Part shown: one piece after another, positions 52,792-63,809 of the stretch
Layout of the letters: the number at the start of each line of letters is the position of its first letter
Numbering within the stretch: position 1 is the stretch's first letter
Assembly: GCA_022570795.1 (NCBI GenBank)
Contig: JAKUDP010000012.1
Span: 682,001 to 746,000 of the forward strand
Direction of reading: 5' to 3'
From: Sphaerulina vaccinii
Taxonomy: Eukaryota > Ascomycota > Dothideomycetes > Mycosphaerellales > Mycosphaerellaceae
Length of the DNA stretch: 64,000 bases
The notes under the pieces: model-generated
The model's database searches: none
The model's input: only the letters and a program-made list of their open reading frames with translations
Told to the model about the DNA's origin: nothing
Program-made: the position numbers and the translations under genes

Positions 52792-55700
52792 ATGAAGTTC
52801 AGCACAATCGCCTATGGCGTTCTGGCGCTTCAACTCGCTCACGGCGCTCCTGCAGGTGAGGATGAATCAAGGCAACGTAGATGTTCCAGTCACTGACCAT
52901 GCATAGATGTCGAAGCTGCTCTGCAGCGCCGTCAAGCTACGACAAGCACGAGGTGAGTTGCCAACAGCAGTATGGAGAAGTTGAGATGTGGCTAACAGTG
53001 TTCGCCTGCAGCTCTAGCACCACTACTGCTACAGTCACTGTGACAGATTCGTCGACAAGTTCTTCGACGACAAGCTCTTCCTCGAGCTCGGCGACCGATT
53101 CGACGACAAGCTCCTCCTCGAGCTCATCCGCTGCGTAGGTCATCAGTTCCGCTGGCCTTACAACAAGTTCGAACGGATGCTAATCGCAGATTCTTGCAGT
53201 ACTACCACAGTCACTTCCACCGCAACGGCGACTGACTCCTCCTCGTCCACCTCCTCTCCCTCGTCCAGCAGCGGGACCGGCACATCGACTGCGACCGCTG
53301 TGACACCAACCTCCTCTACATCCTCATCTTCTTCGTCGAGCTCCTCCTCCTCCTCAGGCACAGGCACAGCCACAGCCACAGCCACTGTGACTGTAACACC
53401 GAGCTCTTCGTCTTCCTCGTCCTCGTCCAGCTCTTCTTCTTCCGGCAGTGGCACTGCATCCACAGTTACAGTTACAGGAAGCACAAGCTCCTTGTCATCT
53501 AGCAGTGGTACATCCAGCCCATCTTCATCCTCGAGCGGATCATCGAGCTCGTCTGGGACTGGAGTAGCTACCGCAACTGCAACTGTGACGGCTTCGGGCT
53601 CGTCCAGCAGCAGCAGTGGAACTGGATCTTCCTCCACAGGATCTTCGACCGGCTCTGGCAGCTCATCTGGAAGCTTCACCTCGACACAAACGATGTTTGT
53701 TATCGTGAACCCATCCTCGACTGCTTCATCAGCTGCATCTTCTTCATCAGCTGCATCTTCGGGTGCCATTTCCAACTCGATGAACAGCACGACGTCTTCA
53801 ACTGCTTCATCGTCAGTTGCATCATCCTCAGCTGCATCATCTGGTGCCATTTCGAACTCGATGAACAGCACGACATCTTCTTCGAGCAGGCTTTCGACCT
53901 CCACGATGACCATGACTATGACAGCTACCAACAACCTGACTATGACGGCTACTGCAACGAAGAACATGACTTTGACCGCTACTGCAACTGCGACAAACAA
54001 CCTTACTCAGACTATCGGTTTCACAACCACAGCAACAGTCTTTATCACCAAGACTCTGCCTGGAGGTGGCCTGACTACTTATCCAGCTCCAACAACTTAC
54101 GTGGTCTCTTCCAGCATGGCACCATACAAGCCTTCCACAAGCAAGTCTTCCAGCAAGTCGTCCAAGACCATGAGCAAGCCTTCTACCATGCCATATATGC
54201 CACCAACGACTTCACAGCCTGGTTACATGCCCACTGAGCCAGCTTACATGCCGCCTGAGGAGCCACCGTACGTGCCAGAGGAGCCCACATACTCCCCACC
54301 GATGGAGCCAGAACACCCAGACTTCCCACCGATGGAGCCAGAGTATTCGCCACCAATGGAGCCAGAGTACGCACCACCAATGGAGCCAGAGTACTCACCC
54401 CCGATGGAGCCAGAGTATCCTCCAATGGTGCCTCCTCAAGACCCTGGCTACCAGCCCGAGGATCCTGGTTATGGCGGTCCTCACTTCAAGCGTGATGCGC
54501 AATATGGTGGCGGATATAAGCCTTCCTCGACCTCGTCATTCCTCTTCTGCAACGCTGCAGCCATCGCACGAGGAGACTGCACTGCTCCAGCTGGACCAAC
54601 CATGACGTCCTCGTTCCTCTTCTGCAACGCCGCAGCGATTGCTCGAGGAGACTGTACTGCACCAGCTGGTCCGACTTCCACCGACTACGCATGCAACCCG
54701 GCTCACTCATACCCCAACGGCGCTACATGCATCTCGACCAAGGGCAGCCTGACCCTGGTCACTCCAACTTCATCTAGCATGGCTTATGCAACCCCAACCG
54801 GCGGCTCTTATTGCGACACAGCGTACAATGCATGCCGTGTGGCACCAGATGCTAACATGGCTACATGTGCTGCGGATTACGCTGAGTGCTTGGGCTATAA
54901 CCCATTCACCAGCACCGCATCATACAGCAAGACATACAGCACTGGCAAGGGATACTACGCTTCCACGTCCAAATCCGCACCACCTTCGATGCCAACCGGC
55001 GGCTCTGATTGCGACACAGCGTACAATGCATGCCGTGTGGCACCAGATGCGAACATGGCTACATGTGCTGCGAACTACGCTCAGTGCTTGGGCTACAACC
55101 CATTCACTAGCACCGCATCATACAGCAAGACGTACAGTACGGGCAAGGGATACTACGCTTCCACTTCCAAGTCCGTACCACCTTCGATGCCAACCGGCGA
55201 TGATGATGAGGACTGTGACCAGGTGTACGACGACTGCCGAGTAGCACCAAATGCCAACATGGCTCAGTGTGCTGCTGACTACGCTGAATGCTTGGGCTAC
55301 AACCCATTCACCAGCACTGTCGGACACTCCAGCACTTCGATGGGCAATGGCTATTACACCTCAAAGCCTTCAACAACCCACAGCAAGCCTGCTACAACGT
55401 ACAAGGCAAGCTCCAGCACTCAGGTTTACTACACCAAGCCCAACACTTCTTACACGAAGCCTGCCACTACGTATAAGGCCAGCTCTCCCCCGGTGTACAA
55501 GCCATCAACAACCAAGTCTGTCAAGTCAGCCACCACGCCAGCCACTACGTACAAGAAGACGACTCCCGTTGCTTCTTACTATCAGTCCAGCTCCGTCACT
55601 CCTTCCTCTTCTCGCTACTGGAGATTCACTTCACCGGAGTCCAAGCCAGAGACGAAGCCGGCCACTTACGCGTCTGTGCAGACGTCCTCAAAGAAGACTT

Positions 55701-56557
55701 CTCCTGTTCCTTCTTACTACCAGACCACCGAGAGTGCAAAGACATCTACCACTCCTTGCCCAACTGTCCCGATATATGCAACGACGCCAGCAACCACGAC
55801 CGGTACTACGACTGTCAAGATCACTACTACAGTATCCAAGGGAACGACAATTACCCTGACCAAGTCTCAGTCGAGCCCTATGGCAACATACCCAGTGATC
55901 TCTTCATCGGGAACTCACCCAGTCCTTTATCAAACGACTCCTGCCACTTCACCAAAGACCGAGCAGCCGAAGACTTCATCCGCCACGCAGCCAGCGCCGA
56001 CATATCCCGTTGTGCCACCTGTTTCGACATCTGTTGAGACGCACCCTCCAGCTCAGTCGACCCCAGTCGTGTCTTCTTCTGTCGAGACGCATCCTCCAGC
56101 TCAGTCGACTCCAGTTAAGTCTACTCCGGTCCAGGCTACGACTCCAGCGCAATCGACTCCAGTCAAGTCTGCTTCATCATCCTCACCACCTGCTCAGACC
56201 TATCCTGTGCAATCGACTGTGACAATCAAGTCCACTCAGACTGCTCCCGTTCAGCCACCTGCGACCATGAAGCCTTCTTCCTCTGCTCCACCAGCCGAGA
56301 CACACCCTGCCAGCACCGCACCGCCTGCCGAGACACATCCAGCTGTCAACACAAACACATACCCACCAGCTGCTCCATCTTCCAAGGTTGTCTCGTCTTC
56401 GGCTCCTCCTGCAGCACCACCAGCCGAGACACACCCAGCACCTTCATCACCAACCACGGCAGCTCCACCAACCGTGACACCATACAAGGGTGCTGCCGGC
56501 AAGCAGACAGCATCTTTCCTCGGCCTCGTTGCGGTCGTCTTTGCCTTCTTCTTGTAG
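52792..56557 (+). CDS. Large Ser/Thr-rich repeat-containing GPI-type cell-surface protein
   Basis: Exons 52792-52855, 52907-52952, 53012-53134 and 53200-56557 give 1,196 residues. Signal peptide MKFSTIAYGVLALQLAHGAP. A dibasic site (LQRRQ) follows, then about 350 residues almost only Ser/Thr with Val/Ala (ATVTVTDSS-type units). A Pro-rich block has five PPMEPEY-type units, then a second dibasic site (HFKRDAQYGG). Two copies of SSFLFCNAAAIARGDCTAPAG follow, then three copies of a 66-codon unit holding CX6C-X10-CX6C. A second Ser/Thr/Pro-rich stalk (ETHPPAQSTPV units) ends with a hydrophobic tail (GLVAVVFAFFL) after small residues, as for a GPI anchor. The architecture fits a glycosylated wall adhesin or mannoprotein. 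Intron 3 (53135-53199) was fixed by the frame and repeat register. Confidence 0.82.
54296..54425 (+). repeat. Proline-rich tandem repeat in the surface-protein gene
   Basis: Five tandem units of about 24-30 bases coding PPMEPEYS-like octamers (first unit PPMEPEHPDF). Codon use is nearly the same in each, suggesting slippage-type expansion. Confidence 0.85.
54536..54685 (+). repeat. Two 75-base repeats coding a CX9C unit
   Basis: Two adjacent copies, period 75 bases (25 codons), each coding SFLFCNAAAIARGDCTAPAG. Protein sequence is identical over that stretch; DNA differs mainly at third positions. Confidence 0.85.
54794..55330 (+). repeat. Three 198-base repeats coding a four-cysteine unit
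   Basis: Copies start at 54794, 54992 and 55190, an exact 198-base period (66 codons). Each codes CX6C-X10-CX6C followed by LGYNPFTST. Copies 1 and 2 are nearly identical in DNA, while copy 3 is more diverged and its trailing linker differs. Confidence 0.9.
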
Positions 56558-57393
56558 GCAGATAAGTTCGATCGAGCGAAGGCGTCTGGAGTCCAACATG
56601 GCTAATACCCCCAACACTTGTACGTTTTCCCACACTGATGCGCGTCAAAAGCGAACTTGTACACAGGTGATCAATGTATATATACATCGCACTTACTGCG
56701 AGAAGAAGTTTCACATCAGAATGAAGAAAAAGATATTGGCAGCATAGCACTGCATGGACATTAATGTAATGCATGATAGCAGACTATCCTTAATATAATT
56801 GGAACAAGATATATACGCTAGACTTACACTCTCTTACTTCTCTTGCTTTCTTTCAAAGTCATCACGTCTTGCCTTCTTCACTCAGGGACTGCAGGCGTCT
56901 TCTGTGAGTACTTATCACATCAGTGGCAACCTAGATGTCGTTGATAACTCCAATAACAAAGCACAATCAGGTCAGCTACGCGTCCTATCAGATGTCAGCA
57001 CACTTCGCTGCCTCGCTGCCTTGTATGGAAGTCACGCAACTAGACCTTATCTAAGGCGGACATGATTGGCTGAGGACGTCCAGCCTCAAGCACACTTCCT
57101 GGGGCACACCGAAGCCCTCCGAAGAGGTCGAGCATTGCCCAGAGATAACCGTGTAGGAGAGCTCAACCACAGTAGTACAGCTTGGTCATCAGTATGCTAT
57201 TCATCGCGATGGCATCGTCAAACCACGACACACAGAGTTCAAGGACCTGACAGCGGAACGACGGCTTCAGCACTCGAAGCTCACTACCCTTGGCATATTA
57301 ATAGCTCGAATCCAACATCTCCAGCATCTCCGGGGAGAATGCTGCAGGACTGTTCTGATCAGCATCGGGAAGGCGTATGAGTGAGCCATACTC
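56558..57393. other. Intergenic region between the surface-protein and regulator genes
   Basis: Left half is the AT-rich 3' flank of the surface-protein gene; right half is promoter and leader of the NirA-like gene. Short frames (56799, 57066) are not convincing. No RNA gene seen. Confidence 0.5.
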
Positions 57394-60331
57394 ATGGAAG
57401 CTACGACCAGGGACGCGCATGGTGCACCAGACGTCAAACGATCCTTCAGCGTTCATGGCGCATCGAATGGGAGTACCTCGACTCAGGCGACTACGAATGC
57501 AGATGCTGGAGCGGTGACACAGCCGCCGGCCAGCAAGCCCAAGCAGCGCAGACGGAAGAATAACCACGTTGAAGACCCAGAGGACGCTTCCAAGCGACGA
57601 TGTGTTAGCACCGCTTGCATTGCTTGTAGGTAAGCTGCATCTCTGTTATACTGCGCCGATCTCCTTCTTCAGGCTATTGCATGGGAGTCCACAGCGTGAC
57701 TAACGGGTGTCTCGACATATCAGAAAGCGAAAGAGCAAGTGCGATGGCAACACTCCGGCCTGTGCGGCATGCTCACAAGTGTATGGTACCGAGTGCATAT
57801 ACGATCCGAACTCAGACCATCGACGGAAAGGAGTCTATAAGAATGATCCCGATAACCTTAAAACACGCAACTCAACTTTGCAGACCTTGATCGAAGCGAT
57901 ACTGAACTACCCGGAAGATGAGGTACCGGCATTGGTGCAAGAGATAAGGACATGTGAGAGCCTGGATGCTGTAGCAGAGAAGATCGCAGCGAGGGAGAAT
58001 GGCGAAGATGACGAAGATGAGGATGAAGATGTTTCTCCGGTAGAGCGTCGAGGGCCAACAACAATATTCGAGTCCCATCTGTCTGGAAAGATGGGTGACC
58101 TGAGGCTGGACGAAGGTGCAATTCGATACATCGGCGGAACGAGTAATCTTATACACCTGGCTCAGGAAGAAGCTGAAAGCGACAATCGGGATGAGTATCT
58201 GCAGCAGGAGAATCCTCTCTTGTCGTGGACGACTGTGACGACGGATCCGGATCTTGTGCTTCACCTGGTCAACATGTATTTCACCTGGCACTACACATTC
58301 TTCACCACATTATCAAAGCAGCTCTTCTTCCGCGACTTCATGCTGGGACGACCGCCACCGCATGCATCAAGGAAGACACATTATTGCACGCCTTTGCTGG
58401 TCAATGCAATTCTAGCTCTGGGCTGTCACTTTACCTCGCATGCTGGAGCGAGGAGCAACCCAGAGGACTCGGCCACAACTGGCGACCATTTCTTTCGTGA
58501 AGCGAAGCGTCTGATCATGGAGAATGACGAGCACGAGAAGCCGCATCTTACCACAGTTCAGGCTTTGGCTTTGATGTCAGTGCGTGAGGCTGGGTGCGGT
58601 AGAGAAGGTCGAGGCTGGGTGTACAGTGGCATGTCCTTTCGTATGGCCTGCGATATGGGCCTCAATCTAGAATCCAGCCATCTCACGAACAACACGTATG
58701 TGAGTGGCGATGAGCATGAGGAAGATGTCCGAAGAGTAACCTTCTGGGGCTGCTATCTCTTTGATAAGTGCTGGTCGAATTACCTCGGACGATTGCCACA
58801 GCTCCCGTCGTCGATGGTAACAGCTTCCATGTGCGAAGTGTTCCCCGACGAAGACTCTGCTCAGTGGAGTCCGTACACAGATTCTGGCTTCACACAAGCG
58901 CATGCTCAGCCATCACGAACCAGAGCTGTTGCACTACAGATCACGAAACTTTGCGAGATCAGTAATGATCTGATGAAGTACTTCTATAACCCGATGGATA
59001 TGGACAAAGTGAAGGGCAAGGCAGGGGAACTCAAGAAGCTATCTGACATCCACACGCGCCTCGAAGGATGGCGACGTGATCTGCCTAAAGAACTAGAGCC
59101 GAAGGAGGGCGGTCTCTCCAGCGTGCTGGTCATGCAGTAAGTTTTATGGTAGCCCGGCCTTGAGATGTTGTGCGCTGGTACTGACCGACTTCACAGTATG
59201 TTCTTCCAACTACTATTCATCCACCTATTTCGACCTTTCCTAAAGTACACCCAGGCCACGTCTCCACTACCGGCGAATGTGAGCCCTCGCAAGCTGTGCA
59301 CACAAGCCGCAGCGATGATCAGCAAACTTATGCGCCTCTACAAGCGGTCATATGGCCTGCGCCAGATCTGCAACATTGCAGTCTACATCGCCCACTCTGC
59401 TTGCACGATACACTTGCTGAACCTACCGGATAAGAATGCCAAGCGAGATATTGTCCATGGCGTCAAGCATCTGGAAGAGATTGCTGAAGGCTGGCTGGGC
59501 GCCCGGCGCTCGCTTGCCATAATCAACATCTTGGCGCGCAAATGGAAGGTCGAGCTGCCGGAAGACGCTACAACAGTGCTTGCCAGAACAGAGGCCAAGT
59601 TCGGCACTGTTGTAGGCGAGATACAGTCGCCTTCGAGTCAAGCCGGCAACGAGAGACGACTATCGGACGTCTCAATGGTGTCGCCCGCTCAGCAGTCCGC
59701 GCCAATCCAAGCATGGCAGCAGCAAGGGCAGATGCCTGTAGCGACTGTCTTTGGCGATGCTAGCTTGACCAGGCCTAACGTATCGTCAAGTGGGACATCT
59801 ATCGCGCCTGCAGTACCGCGAGCGGCGAGCATCAGCTTCAAGCCACCTCCACAAGACGCACACAGTATGCGACCACAACAGTATCCCTCAACTTCCACAA
59901 CTCCTCAGACACGACCAGCTCGGAATTGGGCGTCAGCTTCGAGTACTGCGACCAACAGTAACAGCCCCAGCGATATGTTCGGAGGTGTCGAGCAACTCAT
60001 ACGCGACAGCCAGGACTGGGCATATCGGGACCAGGCACAGATCGCAGCCGGCTTCGAGAACTGGAATCAGATTGACACTGGCGCTTCGACCTACACTCAA
60101 CCTGCGGGCGCAACGAATCCTGGTATGCAGATGCCAAGTGTGCAGAACCACGCGCCCATGCCGCAACAACATGCCAATGGCGCGTATGTTACCTATCCTA
60201 ACGCTGCGCCAGCAGTCAATGCGAGCTCACCTCAGACCGTGAACGATCTGGAAATGACTTCGTGGTTGAGCTCGATGAACACGTACAACGATATGGCAGG
60301 CGCCTATGACGAGACAGAGTGGTATCAATGA
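57394..60331 (+). CDS. nirA: Zn2Cys6 transcription factor, NirA/NIT4-like
   Basis: Exons 57394-57629, 57724-59136 and 59197-60331 give 927 residues. The zinc cluster spans the first intron: KRRCVSTACIACRKRKSKCD followed by GNTPACAACSQVYGTEC (CX2CX6CX6CX2CX7C) and the linker YDPNSDHRRKGVY. That linker is, to my recollection, characteristic of NIT4/NirA. Next come a leucine-spaced region (NSTLQTLIEAILNYPEDEVP) and a fungal-specific regulatory domain at about residues 250-600. The second intron falls in the middle of that domain (VLVMHMFFQLLFIHLFRPFL). The C-terminal third is Gln/Ser/Pro/Asn-rich, a likely activation region. NirA/NIT4 activates nitrate and nitrite reductase genes in response to nitrate. 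No nitrate-assimilation genes lie in this window. Orthology should be confirmed by phylogeny. Confidence 0.78.
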
Positions 60332-60671
60332 TATGAAGAGATGTAGATGTATTCGCTGATGTTGTTATATGCTTTTTCATAGATCATGCTAACACGAGGA
60401 CGACGAGATAGACGGCAGTTATTGAGCACTTGTTCTATTGCTATATTCACAATGTAACAGCTGGGTACAATACAGAGACGTGGAGAGAGATTCGAGTGGA
60501 GAGGACATGTGGTTTCCTGGCCAAGGATTTGATTGAATATGCTTCACCGAAGCGAACGAGAGACAAAAGGTCAGCTCATGCAAGAAAACAGACTCCTAAA
60601 CCATACTCCAACTCCACCCGGGACCAGAGCTATGCTATCAACTCCCACCTCAACCCCAAGTGATCACGAAC
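60332..60671. other. Intergenic region between convergent genes
   Basis: Holds the terminators of the NirA-like gene and of the small secreted protein gene. A 77-codon frame at 60430 is not convincing. Confidence 0.5.
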
Positions 60672-61103
60672 TTAGCAAACAATCGAGAACGACCCAACAT
60701 TAGCATAACAACCACTATCCGGAACCAAAAGCTGACCACTGCTGCAGCTATTGTCGTTGTAGAAGTACGTCTGGCACTGTAAAGTAAACTATGTTAGCCA
60801 GGCTGCTTGCCATCTCAGCTTCTTCGATCGTGCCCAACTTACACCTGAGCCATTCACCTGAGTCCCAACGGTGTTGCCGGTCTGGTGGCAGCTTAAAGTG
60901 CCAGAGCCATAGACTGCTTGGCCTCCGCCATTGTTCACGAAGTTCTGACATGCGCTGTCTGAGTAGACTGAGACGATTGAGAATGGAAAGTCGTCACGAG
61001 CGTGGACTTCGGGCTTGTGGAGAGATACTCCGGGTGCTGGAGTCGCTGCGGCGAAGACGCTGGTTGCGGCTAGGATGGCGGTGGAGATGAGGTAGAAAGA
61101 CAT
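60672..61103 (-). CDS. Small secreted cysteine-rich protein
   Basis: Exons 60843-61103 and 60672-60776 give 121 residues. A signal peptide occupies the first 19-20 residues (MSFYLISTAILAATSVFAAA). A His-Ala-Arg-Asp stretch (EVHARDDF) could be a propeptide boundary. The mature part has six cysteines (SACQNF, LSCHQ, GCQTYF, NSCSSG, GCYAN, IVC at the end), as for three disulphides. The intron GTAAGT...TTACAG falls in phase 0 between Gly and Cys. Small, secreted and cysteine-rich: effector-like, but no known family was recognised. Confidence 0.78.
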
Positions 61104-62598
61104 TGTGATGTTGTTGATTGGTTAATTGATCTCGTGTTGCGGAGGTTGCTGAAGGCAAAGATGGGACTTGTATTGTGCTGTTGTGATTGTGTTGATCGTG
61201 GACTGTCTGTGTGTTGATGATTCTTGCAGATGCCACGGCGTTTTTATCAATATATACTTCACCGTACTGTTCGAGGAAGTCTGTCCATCGCCCCATCTGA
61301 CTCTCGACGCTGCGCAGCTGAACGGACGCTGTTGGAAACATTGCGGATTCAGCTATTCGCGAGTCTTGATAATGTCAAGCGAGCTGTGATCCTGCTAGCA
61401 GATCTGATGTTGTGCACATTCTTCTACTCAGCCCCTTTGCGAAGGAGGCAGATCTTCGGATGAAGCTATTCAAGAAGCTTGAGTCAGCGATATAGTAGGA
61501 AGCGAAGCCGCGCAATGTCGAGTCGGTTTAATGCGTGCTACTCGATCTCGTGTTGTTCACACTCCTGGCATGGCCGCACAGACTCTAAACTGTCATCTTG
61601 ATGGGGCTGAGGCTGAGAAGTTTCAAGTTACTCAGCTTGAAGGAGCGAAGCGAAGTTGATCTTGAGCCTTACAAATTATCGTAACAACGATGTTTTCGTC
61701 TTGAATGGATCTGGTATATGCTATTCGGTGATCAGGCATCCAGGGGTTGATGCCTGATCACCAAGGGTCAGCACTCAGCTTTCTCGCTCGGAACCTTTCG
61801 AAGCTGTTCTTGCATCGTACCCAAACTGTGCTAACATCAGCACTCAGTAGATCTGCAGCGTCAACTTCCGCATGCTGGCTTACTCCTGATCACATAGACC
61901 TAGCGCCATATGAAGCCAAGTCATACCAGACGTGGCCAAGACCACCCAGACCAATGCGAAATGTCGAGCAGCAGACAGTCGTGAAAAGCAGCATGAGACT
62001 GCTCTCCTGGTCGGCATCAATGAACTGCATTCACCAGCATCCTGCAGATCTTGCTGTGCCACTGTGCCACTTGCATGCATAGCACCAGCCCTACAACTCA
62101 CGGCCAAACAACAGCCTGCAGGTCAATCGGCGACTCTCGTACCTGTTTTGCAACCCTACCTGGCACGGCCAGACCATTTCTCAAGCAAATCCTGACCACG
62201 CGTTCTGTTGAAAGGTTGACATAATCTTGAACTTGGGACGGCACTATTTTCCGGAAAGTCTCACGATTCCTTGTCATCAACGCCTCGACCGAGGCGGCCG
62301 TTGCGGGAGACAGCCCACCAAGCAAATCGCTGCAAAGTAAGCAGCTTCACCAAGCTCTCAACGAGATCGCGAGGCAATTGTGCGGACCTGCGTCGGATCT
62401 GATAATTATATCTATTGACCTGCTGTTACGGGTATAGCGGCCCAGATCAATCATGACGAACCCCATGGCTTAGACGATCTTTAGTGGACGATCATTTGCA
62501 TTCCTTCAATAGTCCTAACAAGACCTCACCTGAAGAGATCCAGCTTTCTTGGACTCTTAGCAGTGCTTGACAACACAGGAGTGCAAAATCTCCTCAAG
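61104..62598. other. Intergenic region with a perfect 14-bp inverted repeat
   Basis: No credible gene over about 1.5 kb. It holds the promoter of the secreted-protein gene at its left, a hairpin sequence at 61727-61762, and the bZIP gene promoter at its right. Short overlapping frames (61747, 61932 and others) look like chance. Confidence 0.5.
61727..61762. repeat. Perfect inverted repeat, 14-bp arms, 8-base loop
   Basis: Left arm GGTGATCAGGCATC (61727-61740), loop CAGGGGTT, right arm GATGCCTGATCACC (61749-61762). Perfect pairing of this length at this spacing is unlikely by chance in 64 kb. It could be a dimer-binding site, a folded-back element end or a terminator-like hairpin. Confidence 0.85.
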
Positions 62599-63582
62599 AT
62601 GGCGGACGATTCGAGGCAGTCTGCAGGAGTATGTGGTAATTAGGAGATGACCTTGGGTGGCGAAAGTGGAGACGACCAGGCTGACCAATTTTCGCAGAAA
62701 ACAGCAGATTTGGCACGAGTACGAGATAATCAAAGGAGAAGTCGTGCGAGAAGGAAAGAATACCTGCAAGAACTGGAGACGAAATACCGAACATGTGAAC
62801 AAGTGGGCGTGGGAGCTTCGGCAGAAATCCAAGCGGCCGCAAGACAAGTTGCCAATGAGAACAAGCGACTTCGCCAGCTTCTGATGAAGCATGGCATACC
62901 TACCAATGAGCTCAATGGCGACTCATCCTCAGTCGCTAACCTGGAGTCGATGATTGGCAAAAAGCGGGCCTGTGGTGGTAGCGTTTCTTGCGAAAAGTCC
63001 CTTGCGGAGGTACGACAGGACTACTCACAAATGCCAGACCGAGGTCTCCGACCATTGCAGATGAGAATTGAACGGCAACCAAGTCCTCAATCTGGTAATG
63101 ATTCAGGCAATGGACGATCGCCGCTGAGTGCTACGAGCACGACCAGCGCAGCACAACCGGAGCTACAGCCCTTTTGCAATTTGCGGCCACAACCACCGCA
63201 AGTCTATACCACTCTCCAACCACAAACGAACTCATATGCGACTTCTTCGTCTAGCGCGGACAACTTCTATGGGCACTCTCCATTATCACTCAACGGGACT
63301 TATCCGGACTATACACAACAACAGCACAATGACCTCTTCGGCGATGGTTTTGTGCATCCTCCAAACATGGACTCGTATGCAGACATGCCACACTCTATGG
63401 ACTTGGAGCCTCAGCACAGTTCTTGCAGAGATATAGCAGATGCGATACGATATGTGCGGCCGAATGTGACGCAGCAGGAACTAGATGACGAGATGGGTTG
63501 TCAGCCCGGCAGTGATTGCAAAGTCCCGAACTACGAGGCTTTCGACTTGATGGACCGTCTTAGTAGTACTAATAGGCGATAA
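62599..63582 (+). CDS. bZIP transcription factor
   Basis: Exons 62599-62628 (10 codons, MADDSRQSAG) and 62698-63582 give 304 residues. The intron has GTATGT donor, CTGAC branch and CGCAG acceptor; the later in-frame ATG at 62647 lies within it. The basic region is ARVRDNQRRSRARRKEYLQE, followed by a zipper-like segment ending QVANENKRLRQLLMKHG. This variant, with NQRRSRARR and a C-containing spacer (YRTCEQVGVGAS), is a fungal bZIP group found in many Dothideomycetes and not well characterised. The C-terminal part is Gln/Ser/Pro-rich with an acidic Tyr-containing block (YPDYTQQQHNDLFGDGF), and ends near a CKVPNYEAFDLMDRL motif. Nuclear DNA-binding regulator; targets unknown. Confidence 0.88.
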
Positions 63583-63809
63583 TTGAAAGTGAGTCTGCTA
63601 GTAATAGGCAGCAACGAACAGATATTTGTTGTAATTCTAGCGTTGGGTACCGGTAATGAAATACGAGAGAACAGGTTCAAAGAACAGATTCGAGACACGG
63701 TACAAAAGGACGACTTTCAGATCATAATGCTGCGCTACGTGCCTGCATCAACAAACAGACATATATACTCGCAAGGGTGTCCTTGCCAAAAGGGCAAAAG
63801 GACAGACTC

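Noticed and set aside
53158..54000. Minus-strand frame of 280 codons rich in Val, Glu and Asp
   Set aside because: It is the reverse reading of the Ser/Thr repeats of the surface protein; low-complexity DNA leaves the antisense frame open by chance.
62647..62697. ATG at 62647 as bZIP start (MTLGGESGDDQ)
   Set aside because: It falls in an intron with strong GTATGT donor, CTGAC branch and CAG acceptor, and the spliced alternative from 62599 is better placed.
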